Shown here: positions 1 to 9,588 of the stretch, one piece after another
How the letters are laid out: every line of letters begins with the position of its first letter
Position numbering within the stretch: the stretch's first letter is position 1
Assembly (NCBI GenBank): GCA_004297825.1
Contig: SCSX01000069.1
Span: forward strand, 62,001 to 126,000
DNA length: 64,000 nucleotides
From: Spirochaetota bacterium
Lineage (GTDB): Bacteria > Spirochaetota > UBA4802 > UBA5368
Direction: 5' to 3'
Notes under the pieces: model-generated
Seen by the model: only the letters and a program-made list of their open reading frames with translations
Databases searched by the model: none
What the model was told of the DNA's origin: nothing
Translations under genes and position numbers: made by a program

Positions 1-1404
1 CGCTTCACGGCGCAGGGCATCACCACCTTCATCGGGGGGAATTGCGGATTCGGTCCCGGCGGCTACAAGAAGGGCAGCGCCCATATGGAGCGCATCGGCA
101 CCAGGTCGAAGGAATATTACCCGATCACCTGGTCCACCATGGACGAGTATTTTACGGCGCTCAGGCGGACCGGCCTGTCGCATAACCTCGCGAGCTACGT
201 GGGCCACGGCACGACGCGTACCACTATCCGCGGGTTCGACGCCTCGCCGCTCAAGCCCGAGGAGATGAAGGAGATGCTCGCGCTCCTCGAGGAGGGCATG
301 GACCAGGGGGCGCTGGGCGTCTCGCTGGGGCTCCAGTACGAGCCCGGAATATTCGCCGATAAGGCCGAGCTCATCGAGATCGCGAAGCTCGTGAAGAAAA
401 AGAACAAGGTGCTCGCCGTCCACATGCGGGCGTACTCGGCCCTCTCTCCCGGCTACCCCATGAGCGTCGCGAAGATCCTCATCGACAAGTTCACCCCGTT
501 CCAGGGCTACACGCCGCACAATATCCTCGCGATCGACGAGATGCTGGACGTTGCGCGCGAGACGGGCGTGCGACTCCAGCTTTCGCACCTCATCTTTGTG
601 GGGAAACAGAGCTTCAAGAACTATGGCGACGCGCTGGAGCACATCGACGAGGCGATAAAGCAGGGCGTGGACGTGAAGCTTGACACCTACCCGTACCACT
701 GCGGCCAGTCGCACATCAACGTCGTCCTTCCCCCGTGGTTCCTCGCGAAGGTGCCGGGCGCGTACGCCGACAAGGAGATGCTCGGGAAGCTCAAGAGCGA
801 GCTCGGTTCCATCCAGACATTCCTGGGGTTCGGCTACGACGACATCCAGATCACCTACGCCAACCACGAGGAGCTCAACAAATACAACGGCATGTTCCTG
901 GGTGAGATCGCGAAGGCGCGGGGCATGGACTGGTTCGACAGCACCATGGACATCGCGCACAGGAGCGGAGGCCTCGCGGAGGTGCTCAACCACCGCTACA
1001 CGAACATGGAGATCGTCGAGGCGCTCATGCGGCACAAGGCGTCGCTCTTCATGACCGACGCGCTGCCCACCCTGAAGGGCGTGCAGAATCCCGCGAGCAC
1101 GGGCGCCTTCCCGCTCTTCCTCCAGTACGCGCGCGACAAAAAGCTCCTCACGCTCGAAGAGGCGATTTACAAGATGAGCGGCGCCTCGGTCGACCGGTTC
1201 GGCTTGAAAGATCGGGGCCTCCTTAAAGAAGGGTTGGCCGCCGATATTACCGTCTTCGACTGGAACGCGGTGAAAGACAACAACACCATCACCGAGACGA
1301 GCAAGGTCCCCTCGGGGATCGAGGCCGTGTACATCAACGGACGCCGCGTGATGGAGCGCGGCACGGTCGACGGATCGATACAGGCGGGCGTCATAAGCGC
1401 GTGA
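1..1404 (+). CDS. N-acyl-D-amino-acid deacylase family amidohydrolase, 5' truncated
   Basis: Metal-dependent amidohydrolase (Amidohydrolase_3/D-aminoacylase group) that would cleave N-acyl groups from D-amino acids. The reading frame is open from the first base, and the stretch before the first internal ATG (position 85) already encodes the family motif ITTFIGGNCGF, so the true start lies left of the window. Further family marks are a His-containing strand AVHMRAY, LSHLIFVGK, the FMTDALPT segment, and the C-terminal composite-domain block RGLLKEGLAADITVFD. It converges with the next gene with one base between the stop codons, so it is not part of that operon. The family is clear; the exact substrate (D-aminoacylase, dihydroorotase-like or other) is not. 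Confidence 0.85.
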   Translation, partial: RFTAQGITTFIGGNCGFGPGGYKKGSAHMERIGTRSKEYYPITWSTMDEYFTALRRTGLSHNLASYVGHGTTRTTIRGFDASPLKPEEMKEMLALLEEGMDQGALGVSLGLQYEPGIFADKAELIEIAKLVKKKNKVLAVHMRAYSALSPGYPMSVAKILIDKFTPFQGYTPHNILAIDEMLDVARETGVRLQLSHLIFVGKQSFKNYGDALEHIDEAIKQGVDVKLDTYPYHCGQSHINVVLPPWFLAKVPGAYADKEMLGKLKSELGSIQTFLGFGYDDIQITYANHEELNKYNGMFLGEIAKARGMDWFDSTMDIAHRSGGLAEVLNHRYTNMEIVEALMRHKASLFMTDALPTLKGVQNPASTGAFPLFLQYARDKKLLTLEEAIYKMSGASVDRFGLKDRGLLKEGLAADITVFDWNAVKDNNTITETSKVPSGIEAVYINGRRVMERGTVDGSIQAGVISA

Positions 1405-1405
1405 T

Positions 1406-3466
1406 TCAGACGTACCCGCTCGCCTCACGCCTTCCCCTCTCGAAGTCGAGCACCAGGGAATGCTTTCCCAGGGCAAGGCGTATCTCTCCCGGGGGGAACG
1501 GCACACGTGCGTAGGGATTTTCAAACCTCGCGTACCCGTGGACGCCCGTGATCGCGCCGTTCACCCGCAGCGGCCCCGACCAGCCGAAACGCATTTCCCC
1601 GAGTGAGGGGGAATCGTAGGCCACGCGGCTCCCCCTGAACGACAATCGGGCTGCGCCGATTCGCTTCACGAATTCATCGAACGGGCCGTCGTCCGCGCGC
1701 CTTCCCATCTCGCAGATCCATATGTTCTTTCTTCCGGGGGCGATCATCTCGTTTCCCGCGTCCTCCCCGGTTTCCTGCCACGCGTAGCCGTTACGCGAAA
1801 AGAGCGCGATGAATCCGTCGCCCTTCCGGCCGAACACCCAGCCGCCCTCTTCACGGACCTCATCGAATTCCCTACGCGGGAACCACGCGTGGGTGAAGAA
1901 GAGCCTGTTGGTCATGTACAGCCCGGGCATCCTGGACGCCCTGTAGCATGCGATGAGGACGTTCCTGTGCTGTACCGCGCGCGGCAGGGTCCCCGAGCCC
2001 ACCCAGTAACCCCCGGAGGTGTTTTCATGGTGGCCGGGATGCGTCGTGAAGCACACGGCCGTGGGCGAGAGCGTCGCCTGCCAGATATGCTGCTGGTCCC
2101 CACCGTAGCCCTTCCGGTAGTCCTGCGCGCAGCTTAACATGTAGTCCGGCGTCTTGAACGTGTATGTATTCACCTCTTCACGGGTGTTCCGGGTGATGTC
2201 CTTCTCCATTATTGTCGCGAGGAGCGGCAGGAGCCGCGTTGCGCGCATCGCTTTTAACAGCGACTTCTTCGACGCGAACATTCTGAAAAAATTATTCCGC
2301 CACCAGCGGTAGCGGTCGAACAGGTCCATCACGGCGTTGATCGTTCGGGGATGCGTGTAGGCCTCCAGGCTCAGCAGTATCATCGCGTCATCGGGGCGCT
2401 TCGGGTCCAGGCCCCAGCGCTTCGATTCACGGAGCTTAATCCCCATCCTCTGGCGGTTTTCCATACCCCCGGCCGGGAGATGCCCGGCGATCTCGCAGAT
2501 AACGCGCGGCAGCCTGTATCGTTCGCTCAGCGCGAGCGTGACGGCGCTCATATTATCGGCCCCCGAAAATATGCCCGTGCCGAACAGGAGCTTCTCCGTG
2601 TCGGTGGTCGATTCCGACAGGGCGTTGCGCTTTTCCTTCGCGTAGCTCCTCCCGTGCGTGGAGCCGAACACCCCCTTGAAGCTACCCAGGGCCATGTCGA
2701 GAACCATGAGGTCGAGCACTATCCGGGCGCGATGCGCGATCAGCGTATCGGCGCAGAAATCCGCGAGGTTCACGAGCGCCGTGATGTCCTCGTCGTAATA
2801 GACGTGAGAAAGCCATTCGCTGAAGCCTGTCGCATAACGAAGCTCCAGCCATTTCATGATGCGCGTCCGGGCCTTCTGCATCTTCTCTATGCCGGTCATG
2901 CCCGAGTTCTCGAAGACGCGGTCGGGAAAGCGCTGTCCCGCGAGGTACTCGTTCGCGGAAAACATTATCTGGTGGTTTTCCGTCCACGTGCACATCGAAT
3001 CGATGCCGGGCTCGTCGGGCCAGTACTTGAATTCGAGTATCGTACGCTCCGCGCGCCCCATGAGCGCCGCGCCGATACGCCGCGTTCCCGGGAACTGGTA
3101 CAGCAGGCGCATGATGCCCAGCATGACGAAATCCGCACAGTCATAGCGCGCGTCGATATAGTCAAGCGCGCTGCGCAGCGCCCCCTCGTGGACGGGGCCC
3201 TTGTTCTTATAGAGCCGCACGAGCTCATAGTAATACCCCTTGATTCCCGTCCCGGCCGGGTTGGCCAGGCAATGACGAAAGAATGCCTCCCGCCGATCCC
3301 CGTAGTCTTTCGCAAACGGAAACGGCGCGTACTCGTCCGCGCGTTTTTTCGCGGGGTAATTCGCGGGCGGCTTTCCGTAAGCCTTTAAGGCGAAATCGGT
3401 GACGCTCTTTGTTTCAAAGAATTCCTGGTTGTAGTCTTTTTCCGCTGTTTGGTTCTTGTGCTTCAC
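1406..3466 (-). CDS. Heparinase-like / (alpha/alpha)6-toroid lyase candidate, uncharacterised
   Basis: 686-residue protein without signal peptide or membrane segment, so probably cytoplasmic. The N-terminal two thirds are helix-rich with a conserved-looking WTENHQIMFS at residues 161-170. The C-terminal third is beta-rich, with GYGGDQQHIWQ and FTTHPGHHENTSGG. This architecture resembles heparinase II/III-type polysaccharide lyases and related uncharacterised toroid proteins; that is an inference from layout and motifs. The start is GTG with GAGGTG eight bases upstream. It is the last gene of the leftward cluster, 36 bases after a GPH sugar symporter, which suggests it acts on an imported oligosaccharide. 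It could also be a hydrolase or a non-catalytic toroid. Confidence 0.55.
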   Translation of the reverse strand: MKHKNQTAEKDYNQEFFETKSVTDFALKAYGKPPANYPAKKRADEYAPFPFAKDYGDRREAFFRHCLANPAGTGIKGYYYELVRLYKNKGPVHEGALRSALDYIDARYDCADFVMLGIMRLLYQFPGTRRIGAALMGRAERTILEFKYWPDEPGIDSMCTWTENHQIMFSANEYLAGQRFPDRVFENSGMTGIEKMQKARTRIMKWLELRYATGFSEWLSHVYYDEDITALVNLADFCADTLIAHRARIVLDLMVLDMALGSFKGVFGSTHGRSYAKEKRNALSESTTDTEKLLFGTGIFSGADNMSAVTLALSERYRLPRVICEIAGHLPAGGMENRQRMGIKLRESKRWGLDPKRPDDAMILLSLEAYTHPRTINAVMDLFDRYRWWRNNFFRMFASKKSLLKAMRATRLLPLLATIMEKDITRNTREEVNTYTFKTPDYMLSCAQDYRKGYGGDQQHIWQATLSPTAVCFTTHPGHHENTSGGYWVGSGTLPRAVQHRNVLIACYRASRMPGLYMTNRLFFTHAWFPRREFDEVREEGGWVFGRKGDGFIALFSRNGYAWQETGEDAGNEMIAPGRKNIWICEMGRRADDGPFDEFVKRIGAARLSFRGSRVAYDSPSLGEMRFGWSGPLRVNGAITGVHGYARFENPYARVPFPPGEIRLALGKHSLVLDFERGRREASGYV

Positions 3467-3502
3467 GGTATCACCTCGAAAAATCCCCTCAGCCTCCTTC
3501 CT

Positions 3503-4954
3503 TCACACCAGGAGCTTTCTGAGCTCCGCCTCTTCGCCGGCAAGCTCCGTCGCCCTGCCTTCACCGCTCCGGCGCACCATGAGAAACTTTTTCAACCGAT
3601 CGTGCACCTCGGGGGAAAGCTCGTAGTGCATCGCGAAATACAGGCACGCCAGCAGCAGCACCACCGGGGCCACGGCGAATATGACGCGCAGCACCATGAT
3701 GAACTGGGCGGACTGTACCTGGTTCACCGTTTTCATCACGCCCTCCACCATTGTGCTTTCGGGCGGCAGGTATCCCGCGAGGGAGATTGCCTGCGAAATG
3801 AGCAATATGGCGAAGGCCGAAGAAAATTTTCGCATGAACACGAACAGCCCCATGTAGGTCCCTTCCCGGCGTGCGCCGCTCACGAGCTCGTCTACGTCCG
3901 GCACGTCCGGGAAAATCGAGTAAATCATCACCACCACGCCGCTGGTCGAAGCCCCGATCAGGGCGGCGAAAATATAGATGATCGCCCGGTGGAGATCCGG
4001 CGTCATGGCGAAGCTGAACAGCATCACCCCGATCCAGACCGAGAGCGCCGCGACGAACGCGGTCTTCTTGCTCGTCCTCTTGCTCAGGTAATAAAAGAAC
4101 GGTATCATGAGCATCTGCATTACCAGGAGCGCCCCGAACACGTAATTCGTCTCCTCGCCCCTCCCGATATAATAGGTCATGAAATAGATGACGATACTCA
4201 TGACGATGTCCATGGAAAGGAAACTGAACAGGTACATGAGCAGCACCAGCACGAACGACCTGATCTTGAACGGGGTGATGTACATTTCCCTGAAACTGAA
4301 AGCCGGCACCTCCTTCTGGAAATCGCTGCGTTCCCGCGTCGTGAAAAACGTCACTAAATAGGGCAACGCGAAGAGCAACCCGAACGTGACCCCCATCACC
4401 ATGTGGCCCAGCCTCACGTCGGGGACCGCTTTGATGATCTCCATGGGGACGACGGCGCACACGATCGAGGAGAACATGGAAAAGAACATCCGGACCGATA
4501 CCAGCGAGGTGCGCTCCCCGTAATTGAGCGTAAGCTCCGAGGCAAGGGCGTTGTAGGGAATCATCACCATGGTGAGGACCGCGTCGAAGAAGAAATAGCC
4601 GAACAGCGCGAACGCGAAGCGCGCCGTGACGCTTTCGACGTCTATGGGATACCAGAGTATCACGTAAGAGACGAAGATGAACACGACGCCCGCCAGCAGG
4701 TAGGGCCTCCGGCGTCCGAAGCGCGAGCGCGTCCTGTCGGTGATGAATCCCATGAGGGGATCGTTCACCGCGTCCCATATCTTCGCGATGAGCACCACGA
4801 GCCCCGCGAGCGCCGGGGAGAGCCTGACCACGTCGGTCAGGAAGAAGAGATAGTAGATGCCTACGAAGACCATGGAACCGCCCCCATAAATATCGCCCAT
4901 CCCGAACCCGATCTTTGTAAACAGACTCAGCTTTTCCGTTTTCTCCGCCGCCAT
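3503..4954 (-). CDS. GPH-family sugar:cation symporter (MFS)
   Basis: 483-residue polytopic inner-membrane transporter with about twelve hydrophobic segments. The N-terminus (KIGFGMGDIYGGG, then LIAKIWDAVNDPLMGFITDRTRSRFGRRRPY) is the classical signature of the glycoside-pentoside-hexuronide:cation symporter family (MelB, XynB, UidB type). It would import a glycoside or uronide with Na+ or H+. A GGAGGT ribosome site precedes the ATG. It sits between the Gfo/Idh oxidoreductase and the lyase-like gene in the catabolic cluster and is the only transporter there, so it probably carries the cluster's substrate. Confidence 0.9.
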   Translation of the reverse strand: MAAEKTEKLSLFTKIGFGMGDIYGGGSMVFVGIYYLFFLTDVVRLSPALAGLVVLIAKIWDAVNDPLMGFITDRTRSRFGRRRPYLLAGVVFIFVSYVILWYPIDVESVTARFAFALFGYFFFDAVLTMVMIPYNALASELTLNYGERTSLVSVRMFFSMFSSIVCAVVPMEIIKAVPDVRLGHMVMGVTFGLLFALPYLVTFFTTRERSDFQKEVPAFSFREMYITPFKIRSFVLVLLMYLFSFLSMDIVMSIVIYFMTYYIGRGEETNYVFGALLVMQMLMIPFFYYLSKRTSKKTAFVAALSVWIGVMLFSFAMTPDLHRAIIYIFAALIGASTSGVVVMIYSIFPDVPDVDELVSGARREGTYMGLFVFMRKFSSAFAILLISQAISLAGYLPPESTMVEGVMKTVNQVQSAQFIMVLRVIFAVAPVVLLLACLYFAMHYELSPEVHDRLKKFLMVRRSGEGRATELAGEEAELRKLLV

Positions 4955-5025
4955 GTCCCGACCTCCGGTATTTTCAGAATACTCCTTTCAGGATTTTCCC
5001 GTACACGATGCGCCCGTTCCGCGTA

Positions 5026-6066
5026 TCATCCGGATTCCCGCAGGAATTCCAGGTACCGGTCGTCTACCGGTTCTTTGTTCCCCGTCCTCGCCGAACGGTA
5101 CATCGCCTCGATCACCGCAAGCACCGGGAGCGATTCTTCTATGGGGGTAAGGTACGCGGCACCGCCCGTAATCCATTGCCGGAAGGCCTCCAGGCTCCGT
5201 GAGAGGGGATGAATTCCCCTGACCGGGGGTTTCTTTCTCTTGACTCTCGCGCCCCTGAACTCCAGGCGCGACGTATAGTCGGTTCCGGAGTAGAGACCGG
5301 TTCCCTTGCTGCCGTAAAGCTCGATGCTCACCGGCTGCTCGGGGACCGCGATCATGGAGCTTGAAACCTGTACAAGGCTCCCGTTCGTCAACTCGATCGC
5401 GCCCATGGCGAGGTCCTCGACCTCCACGTCGGCGAACCTGCGGCGCGCGATCATCGCCTGGACGCGCACCGGCCTGGAGGGGAAAGACCACAGGAGGATG
5501 TCGAGAATGTGGCTGGCGTGAATGAGAAGGGTTCCTCCGCCGGATGCGGCGAGCGACGCCCGCCACGTCCCGCCGGAAAAATATTTCTCGTCCCGGTGCC
5601 ATGCCAGGTTACAGCGCCCGTGATAAAGCTCTCCCAGGGCGCCGATACGCCCGGCCCCTGCAAGCGCGTGGCACCCGTAATCGTACCGGTACTGGTAGTT
5701 CACACCGACCTTCAACCCGGTATGCCGCGCGCGCGCGGATACCCCCAGGGCCTCGTCGAGCGTGCGGGCGACCGGCTTTTCGCAAAGCACGTGCAGCCCA
5801 CGCTCCAGCGCGTCGAGCATCATGGGACCGTGCAGGTCGTGGGGAACCGCGAGGTACACCGCGTCGAGCGGCGTTTCCGCGATCATCTCACGGTAGTCCA
5901 GAAAGCTTCGCCTGATGCCGTGTCTGCGGGCGAAGGACGACGCGTGTCCCTCGCCGGGGGCCGCGCAGGCGGCGAAGGTGATCCGGGGATTAAGCCGCGC
6001 CAGCATCGCGATGAAGTGCGAGATATCGCCGCATCCCGCGAGCCCGACCCTGATCGAATTTTTCAT
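5026..6066 (-). CDS. Gfo/Idh/MocA family NAD(P)-dependent oxidoreductase
   Basis: 346-residue Rossmann oxidoreductase. The nucleotide-binding motif GLAGCGDIS is at residues 8-16 and the EKP substrate/cofactor motif (CEKPVA) at 95-100, followed by the usual beta-sheet domain. Family members oxidise or reduce sugars, inositols and 3-keto-glycosides. I chose the ATG whose first bases overlap the upstream ThuA-like stop codon (ATGA); a longer frame starting 33 bases earlier has no such support. Pairing with ThuA recalls ThuA/ThuB, where a ThuB-type Gfo/Idh enzyme takes part in forming 3-keto disaccharides. The substrate here is not known. Confidence 0.88.
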   Translation of the reverse strand: MKNSIRVGLAGCGDISHFIAMLARLNPRITFAACAAPGEGHASSFARRHGIRRSFLDYREMIAETPLDAVYLAVPHDLHGPMMLDALERGLHVLCEKPVARTLDEALGVSARARHTGLKVGVNYQYRYDYGCHALAGAGRIGALGELYHGRCNLAWHRDEKYFSGGTWRASLAASGGGTLLIHASHILDILLWSFPSRPVRVQAMIARRRFADVEVEDLAMGAIELTNGSLVQVSSSMIAVPEQPVSIELYGSKGTGLYSGTDYTSRLEFRGARVKRKKPPVRGIHPLSRSLEAFRQWITGGAAYLTPIEESLPVLAVIEAMYRSARTGNKEPVDDRYLEFLRESG

Positions 6067-6695
6067 CCTTTGTCCCCCCCTTCCTCCCCGGCGACCCATC
6101 GCATTCCCTGCCGGAGCATTTCGAGGACATGCGGGTTTTTAATCGCGGGCGCGCGATGCCCCAGGGAAATGTAACACACCCTCCCCTGCCCGTGCGCGCG
6201 GGTCCAGGCGACAGGCTCCGCGCGTCCCTCATGGTCCGCGGTGAAGTGAACGGTCACGCCCGGATCGTATTCATGCAGGTAAAGCTCGTCCCTTATCGTG
6301 AAGGACGGAATCCCGGTGAATATCCCGGGGTCCTGCACAGATGCGCTCACGGTGAATTCATGCACGCGGTCGTGCCGCACGAACCTCCCGCCCAGTATGT
6401 CGAAAAAGCGGGATTCCTTCTTGAACGATGCCGATGCCGAATGCACCGCGAGCAGCCCGCCGCCCGACCTGACGAACCCGTCCAGCGCATCGAGCGCCCC
6501 CCGGCTAATTACCTGCCGGTGCAGGTACATGACCAGCGCCGCGTATTCCGGATAACGGAGACGCGCCAGCGATTCGATGCTGCTAGTCTCGCGCACTACG
6601 ATTCCGGAAAGCTCCGCTATACACCGCCGGAGATAGTGCCGCCCAAGAAGGCTGGGATGAATAAAACCCTTTGACAACAGGAATACATTTTTCAC
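6063..6695 (-). CDS. ThuA-like domain protein
   Basis: About 210 residues with the class-I-glutamine-amidotransferase-like fold typical of ThuA/trehalose-utilisation proteins. Visible blocks are ALDGFVRSGGGLLAVHSAS in the first half, GGRFVRHDRVHEF in the middle and GRVCYISLGHR near the end. The most likely start is the GTG preceded by AAGGTGG; a longer in-frame ATG 63 bases upstream lacks a ribosome site. ThuA-like proteins often accompany Gfo/Idh oxidoreductases in keto-sugar utilisation. It is translationally coupled to the Gfo/Idh gene by an ATGA overlap. The function is inferred from family and context only. Confidence 0.8.
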   Translation of the reverse strand: MKNVFLLSKGFIHPSLLGRHYLRRCIAELSGIVVRETSSIESLARLRYPEYAALVMYLHRQVISRGALDALDGFVRSGGGLLAVHSASASFKKESRFFDILGGRFVRHDRVHEFTVSASVQDPGIFTGIPSFTIRDELYLHEYDPGVTVHFTADHEGRAEPVAWTRAHGQGRVCYISLGHRAPAIKNPHVLEMLRQGMRWVAGEEGGDKG

Positions 6696-6757
6696 AATTC
6701 CACCTTCAGGATGATAGGATGCGTTCGCTTTGCCTCGACGGACATTTCGCGCCATCA

Positions 6758-6785
6758 CCCCCCTTTATCCTTTCCCAAAGGGGGG
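6758..6785. repeat. GC-rich hairpin between operon genes
   Basis: Perfect nine-base arms CCCCCCTTT and AAAGGGGGG around a ten-base loop, in the 113-base gap between the FAD oxidoreductase and the ThuA-like gene. It has no U-tract in the direction of transcription (leftward), so it is not a standard terminator. It may be an RNA processing or stability element, or a small dispersed repeat. Confidence 0.6.
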
Positions 6786-6808
6786 CCGGGGGGTATTTGA
6801 AAGGCTTA

Positions 6809-8806
6809 CTATTCATAGATTTTCCCCTCCCGGTAGTCGGCCCATACGCGCTCGAACCAGGGATCGCTTTCGGGAATCTCCCGTACGTCCACCCATCGAA
6901 GATCGGGCTCCATCGATTCGTCGAAGCTCATTTCCAGTATCTTCCCGTTTAGCGAGAAATCGGTGCGCGCGGCTGGACGGGGCTTCCCCGATGAAATGCT
7001 CTCGTGCAATTCGCGAAGGAATGCGCCGATATCTTCGGTTATAAATGAGCCCCGGCCCCCGCGAAGCATACGCAGCATCTCGATATTCGAAATCAGAAAC
7101 GCCTTTTCCGTAACGAGCAGGTCCTCGTTCAGCATGCGCCCGGGGATCTCTTCGCGCGCGGCAATGCCCTGTTCCCCGAGCCCCGCGCGCATCGCCGCGT
7201 TTTCCACGAGCGCGGCCTCGAGCCGCCCCAGGTTCCGCGCGATCCCCAGGCTCCCCGAGACCCGTTCCCTGATCGCGCGTCTCTGCGCGAGGAGATCGCA
7301 TTTGACCGGCTTATTTAGGAGCGTCTCGATGTACTCGAGTCTTCCGGACGCGGCCCGCACCGATGCGTCCATGGCGATATCGGACCCCCCGCCCCCGCCT
7401 TTTTTCATCCGGTGGGCGACACACCCCGCTGCGCGCAGCGATCCCACCTGGCCGGAGTTGAGGGCGCTGCCCCCGGGGCGGTAGACGCCGTGGCTCCCGT
7501 TGCACTCGCCCACAGGAAATAAATTTCCAATGCTCGATTCCCACCACGCGCTTCCCCTGAGTCCCCCGTTCATGTGCTGGTGGCACACCGCGATCTCGAC
7601 CGGGTCGCGCCGGGGATCGATTCCCCTGGCCGCGAGCAGGTCGAAGGCCGGGGGATTCATCTTGCGCAGGCGCTCCCAGGGAAGCGCGGCCGTTGCCCCG
7701 GAATTGGAGAGATAGTCCCGCACGATATCCCCCGCCTCGTCGGGCGACAACGCGCGGCCGTTAAACGAGGGATTGGCTGAGTAATCCATGAACACGCGCC
7801 TGCCCTTCGCCTCGCGCTCGTGGTGGACGGCCATGTCGACCAGGGACGAACCGCCGGCGCCGGTTTTCCGCACGTCGAAGGGCCACTCGTATCCCTTCAG
7901 GAACTGGGCCGTGAGCAATTCGCGCGAGTGTGCGAAATATTCGTTCAGGAACTCGACCGGGCCGGACCCGTCCCGGTTCGATGAGACGTACCGGGGAAGG
8001 ACCTGCTGGTAGCTTCCTGACAGGTTCCACCGAATCTTCACGGCGGCAATGCCGAACTGCGACTCCGTGAGGTTCTGCGCCGCCGCGCCCGCCGCGAGGG
8101 CCGCGCCAAGGGCCCCGCGCTGCGAGGCCGGGTACACCGAATCCCGGTACAACGCTCCCGGCCCCCCGGTGCCGCAGACGCAGTAGTCCGCGAGGATTAT
8201 CGTAAGCCCGTATGCGCCGCCGTGGAGGGCGCCCGTATCCAGGGCCAGAAGCCCCGCGAATTTTTTTTCGTCCGCGCCCGCGGTCACGATATCGATCACG
8301 CGAAGCCCGTCCATGACCGGCACACCCAGGAGCCTGGTCTCGGCCAGGAGCTTTTCAAACATCTGCATAGAGGTCCCGGGACCGGCCGAGGTGCCGCGCC
8401 CGCGCTCGTCGTGATCGGTCCGGAAGCCCGCGTATTCGCCGAAACGGCTGCACGGAAACGGAACCCCGAGCTCCACCAGGTGATAGAATTCCCTTTCCGA
8501 GAGCGCGGCCTCCGCGAGGGCGATGTCCCCGTGCATGCATCCGCCGCTATACAAGTCGCGCGCCATTTCGAGCGCGCCATCGGGAACGGCGCCGGGATTG
8601 AGCCGGTAGTAGGTCTGCTTGTCGGAGCCCGCGTTAGCCGACACGCCGCCGCCCAGCGTATCGGTCACCACGAGGACGTCGTCGATCCCCAGCCTGCGGC
8701 AGTGCACGGCGGCGTTCAGCGAGGCCGCGCCCGAGCCCGCGATGACGACGGCCACCTGGATGACCGGAACGCGCATTCCGCGAATTGCGATATCGGACCG
8801 CTTCAT
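6809..8806 (-). CDS. FAD-dependent oxidoreductase (fumarate reductase/FAD_binding_2 type)
   Basis: 665-residue flavoprotein. The ADP-binding beta-alpha-beta unit is near the N-terminus (VVIAGSGAASLNAA, residues 21-34), and the C-terminal FAD site reads FPVGECNGSHGVYRPGGSALNSGQ, the arrangement seen in succinate dehydrogenase/fumarate reductase-like flavoproteins. It lacks a signal peptide and heme motifs, so it is probably cytosolic. It follows the SDR stop with two bases between and shares the operon with OYE-, SDR- and Gfo/Idh-type enzymes, which points to serial redox steps on one substrate. The substrate cannot be read from the sequence. Confidence 0.82.
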   Translation of the reverse strand: MKRSDIAIRGMRVPVIQVAVVIAGSGAASLNAAVHCRRLGIDDVLVVTDTLGGGVSANAGSDKQTYYRLNPGAVPDGALEMARDLYSGGCMHGDIALAEAALSEREFYHLVELGVPFPCSRFGEYAGFRTDHDERGRGTSAGPGTSMQMFEKLLAETRLLGVPVMDGLRVIDIVTAGADEKKFAGLLALDTGALHGGAYGLTIILADYCVCGTGGPGALYRDSVYPASQRGALGAALAAGAAAQNLTESQFGIAAVKIRWNLSGSYQQVLPRYVSSNRDGSGPVEFLNEYFAHSRELLTAQFLKGYEWPFDVRKTGAGGSSLVDMAVHHEREAKGRRVFMDYSANPSFNGRALSPDEAGDIVRDYLSNSGATAALPWERLRKMNPPAFDLLAARGIDPRRDPVEIAVCHQHMNGGLRGSAWWESSIGNLFPVGECNGSHGVYRPGGSALNSGQVGSLRAAGCVAHRMKKGGGGGSDIAMDASVRAASGRLEYIETLLNKPVKCDLLAQRRAIRERVSGSLGIARNLGRLEAALVENAAMRAGLGEQGIAAREEIPGRMLNEDLLVTEKAFLISNIEMLRMLRGGRGSFITEDIGAFLRELHESISSGKPRPAARTDFSLNGKILEMSFDESMEPDLRWVDVREIPESDPWFERVWADYREGKIYE

Positions 8807-8808
8807 TC

Positions 8809-9588
8809 TTATAATCTCCGTATGTGAAAGCCGCCGTCGATATCGAGCACCGCGCCCGTCGCGTACGGGTAATATCCCTTCACGATCCCGAGCGCCGCCT
8901 TCGCGACGTCGCCGGGCTCCCCAATCCGCGCGACGGGGAGCAGTCCCCCGCGAATCAGCTCGTCGTATTTTTCAATGACGCCCTCCGTCATGGGGGTGCG
9001 GATTATCCCCGGTCGAATCTCGAATACCCCGATATTCATCGATGCGAGGCGCGCGGCGAAGAGCCCCGTCATCATGGACATTCCCGCCTTCGAGATACAG
9101 TAGTCGGCCCGCTCGGTGGAAACCGCGTAGGCGGATATCGAAGAGATATTGATGATGAAGGCGCCGTCCGCGCACGCGGAAAGGAGCGGCACGAGCCTCG
9201 TCGTCAGCATGAACGGGGCCACGAGGTTCACCGAAAGGATTTCCTGCAACGCCTCTTCCGTGAGGAGCAGCATGTCCTTGCGTTCCCGCGCGCCCATCCC
9301 GGCGTTGTTTACCAGGACCCTGAGCGCGCCCGGACCCCTCCCGGCCTCCTTCGCGATCGCCTCACGCGTCGCGGGGAGGGCGATATCTCCTTGCACATAA
9401 CGGCACGCGCCGGCGCGTCCCGCCGCGCGCTCGATCTCCGCGATCGCCTTTTCCGCGTTGGCCCGCGTCCTTCTTCCATTGATGACGACCGAGTACCCCT
9501 CGCCCGCGAGCGCAACCGCGATCGCGAGCCCAATGCCCGACGTCCCGCCGGTGACGACGGCCGTGAAATTATTTTTTTCCGCGGACAT
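8809..9588 (-). CDS. Short-chain dehydrogenase/reductase (SDR, 3-ketoacyl reductase-like)
   Basis: 259-residue classical SDR. The cofactor motif TGGTSGIG is at residues 13-20, followed by VNNAG, the catalytic pattern YCISK (YxxxK) and a C-terminal GAVLDIDGG. I place the start at the ATG opening MSAEKNNF; the frame stays open upstream, but those residues are low-quality translation inside the LacI gene. It overlaps the LacI reading frame by 20 bases, so the two are probably translationally coupled. It is probably a sugar- or polyol-type dehydrogenase in the catabolic cluster. Confidence 0.88.
   Translation of the reverse strand: MSAEKNNFTAVVTGGTSGIGLAIAVALAGEGYSVVINGRRTRANAEKAIAEIERAAGRAGACRYVQGDIALPATREAIAKEAGRGPGALRVLVNNAGMGARERKDMLLLTEEALQEILSVNLVAPFMLTTRLVPLLSACADGAFIINISSISAYAVSTERADYCISKAGMSMMTGLFAARLASMNIGVFEIRPGIIRTPMTEGVIEKYDELIRGGLLPVARIGEPGDVAKAALGIVKGYYPYATGAVLDIDGGFHIRRL

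Noticed and set aside
2351-3388. Long plus-strand open frame of 345 codons
   Set aside because: It lies antisense to the heparinase-like gene, has Arg/His/Val-rich translation with no family motif, and is a by-product of high GC.
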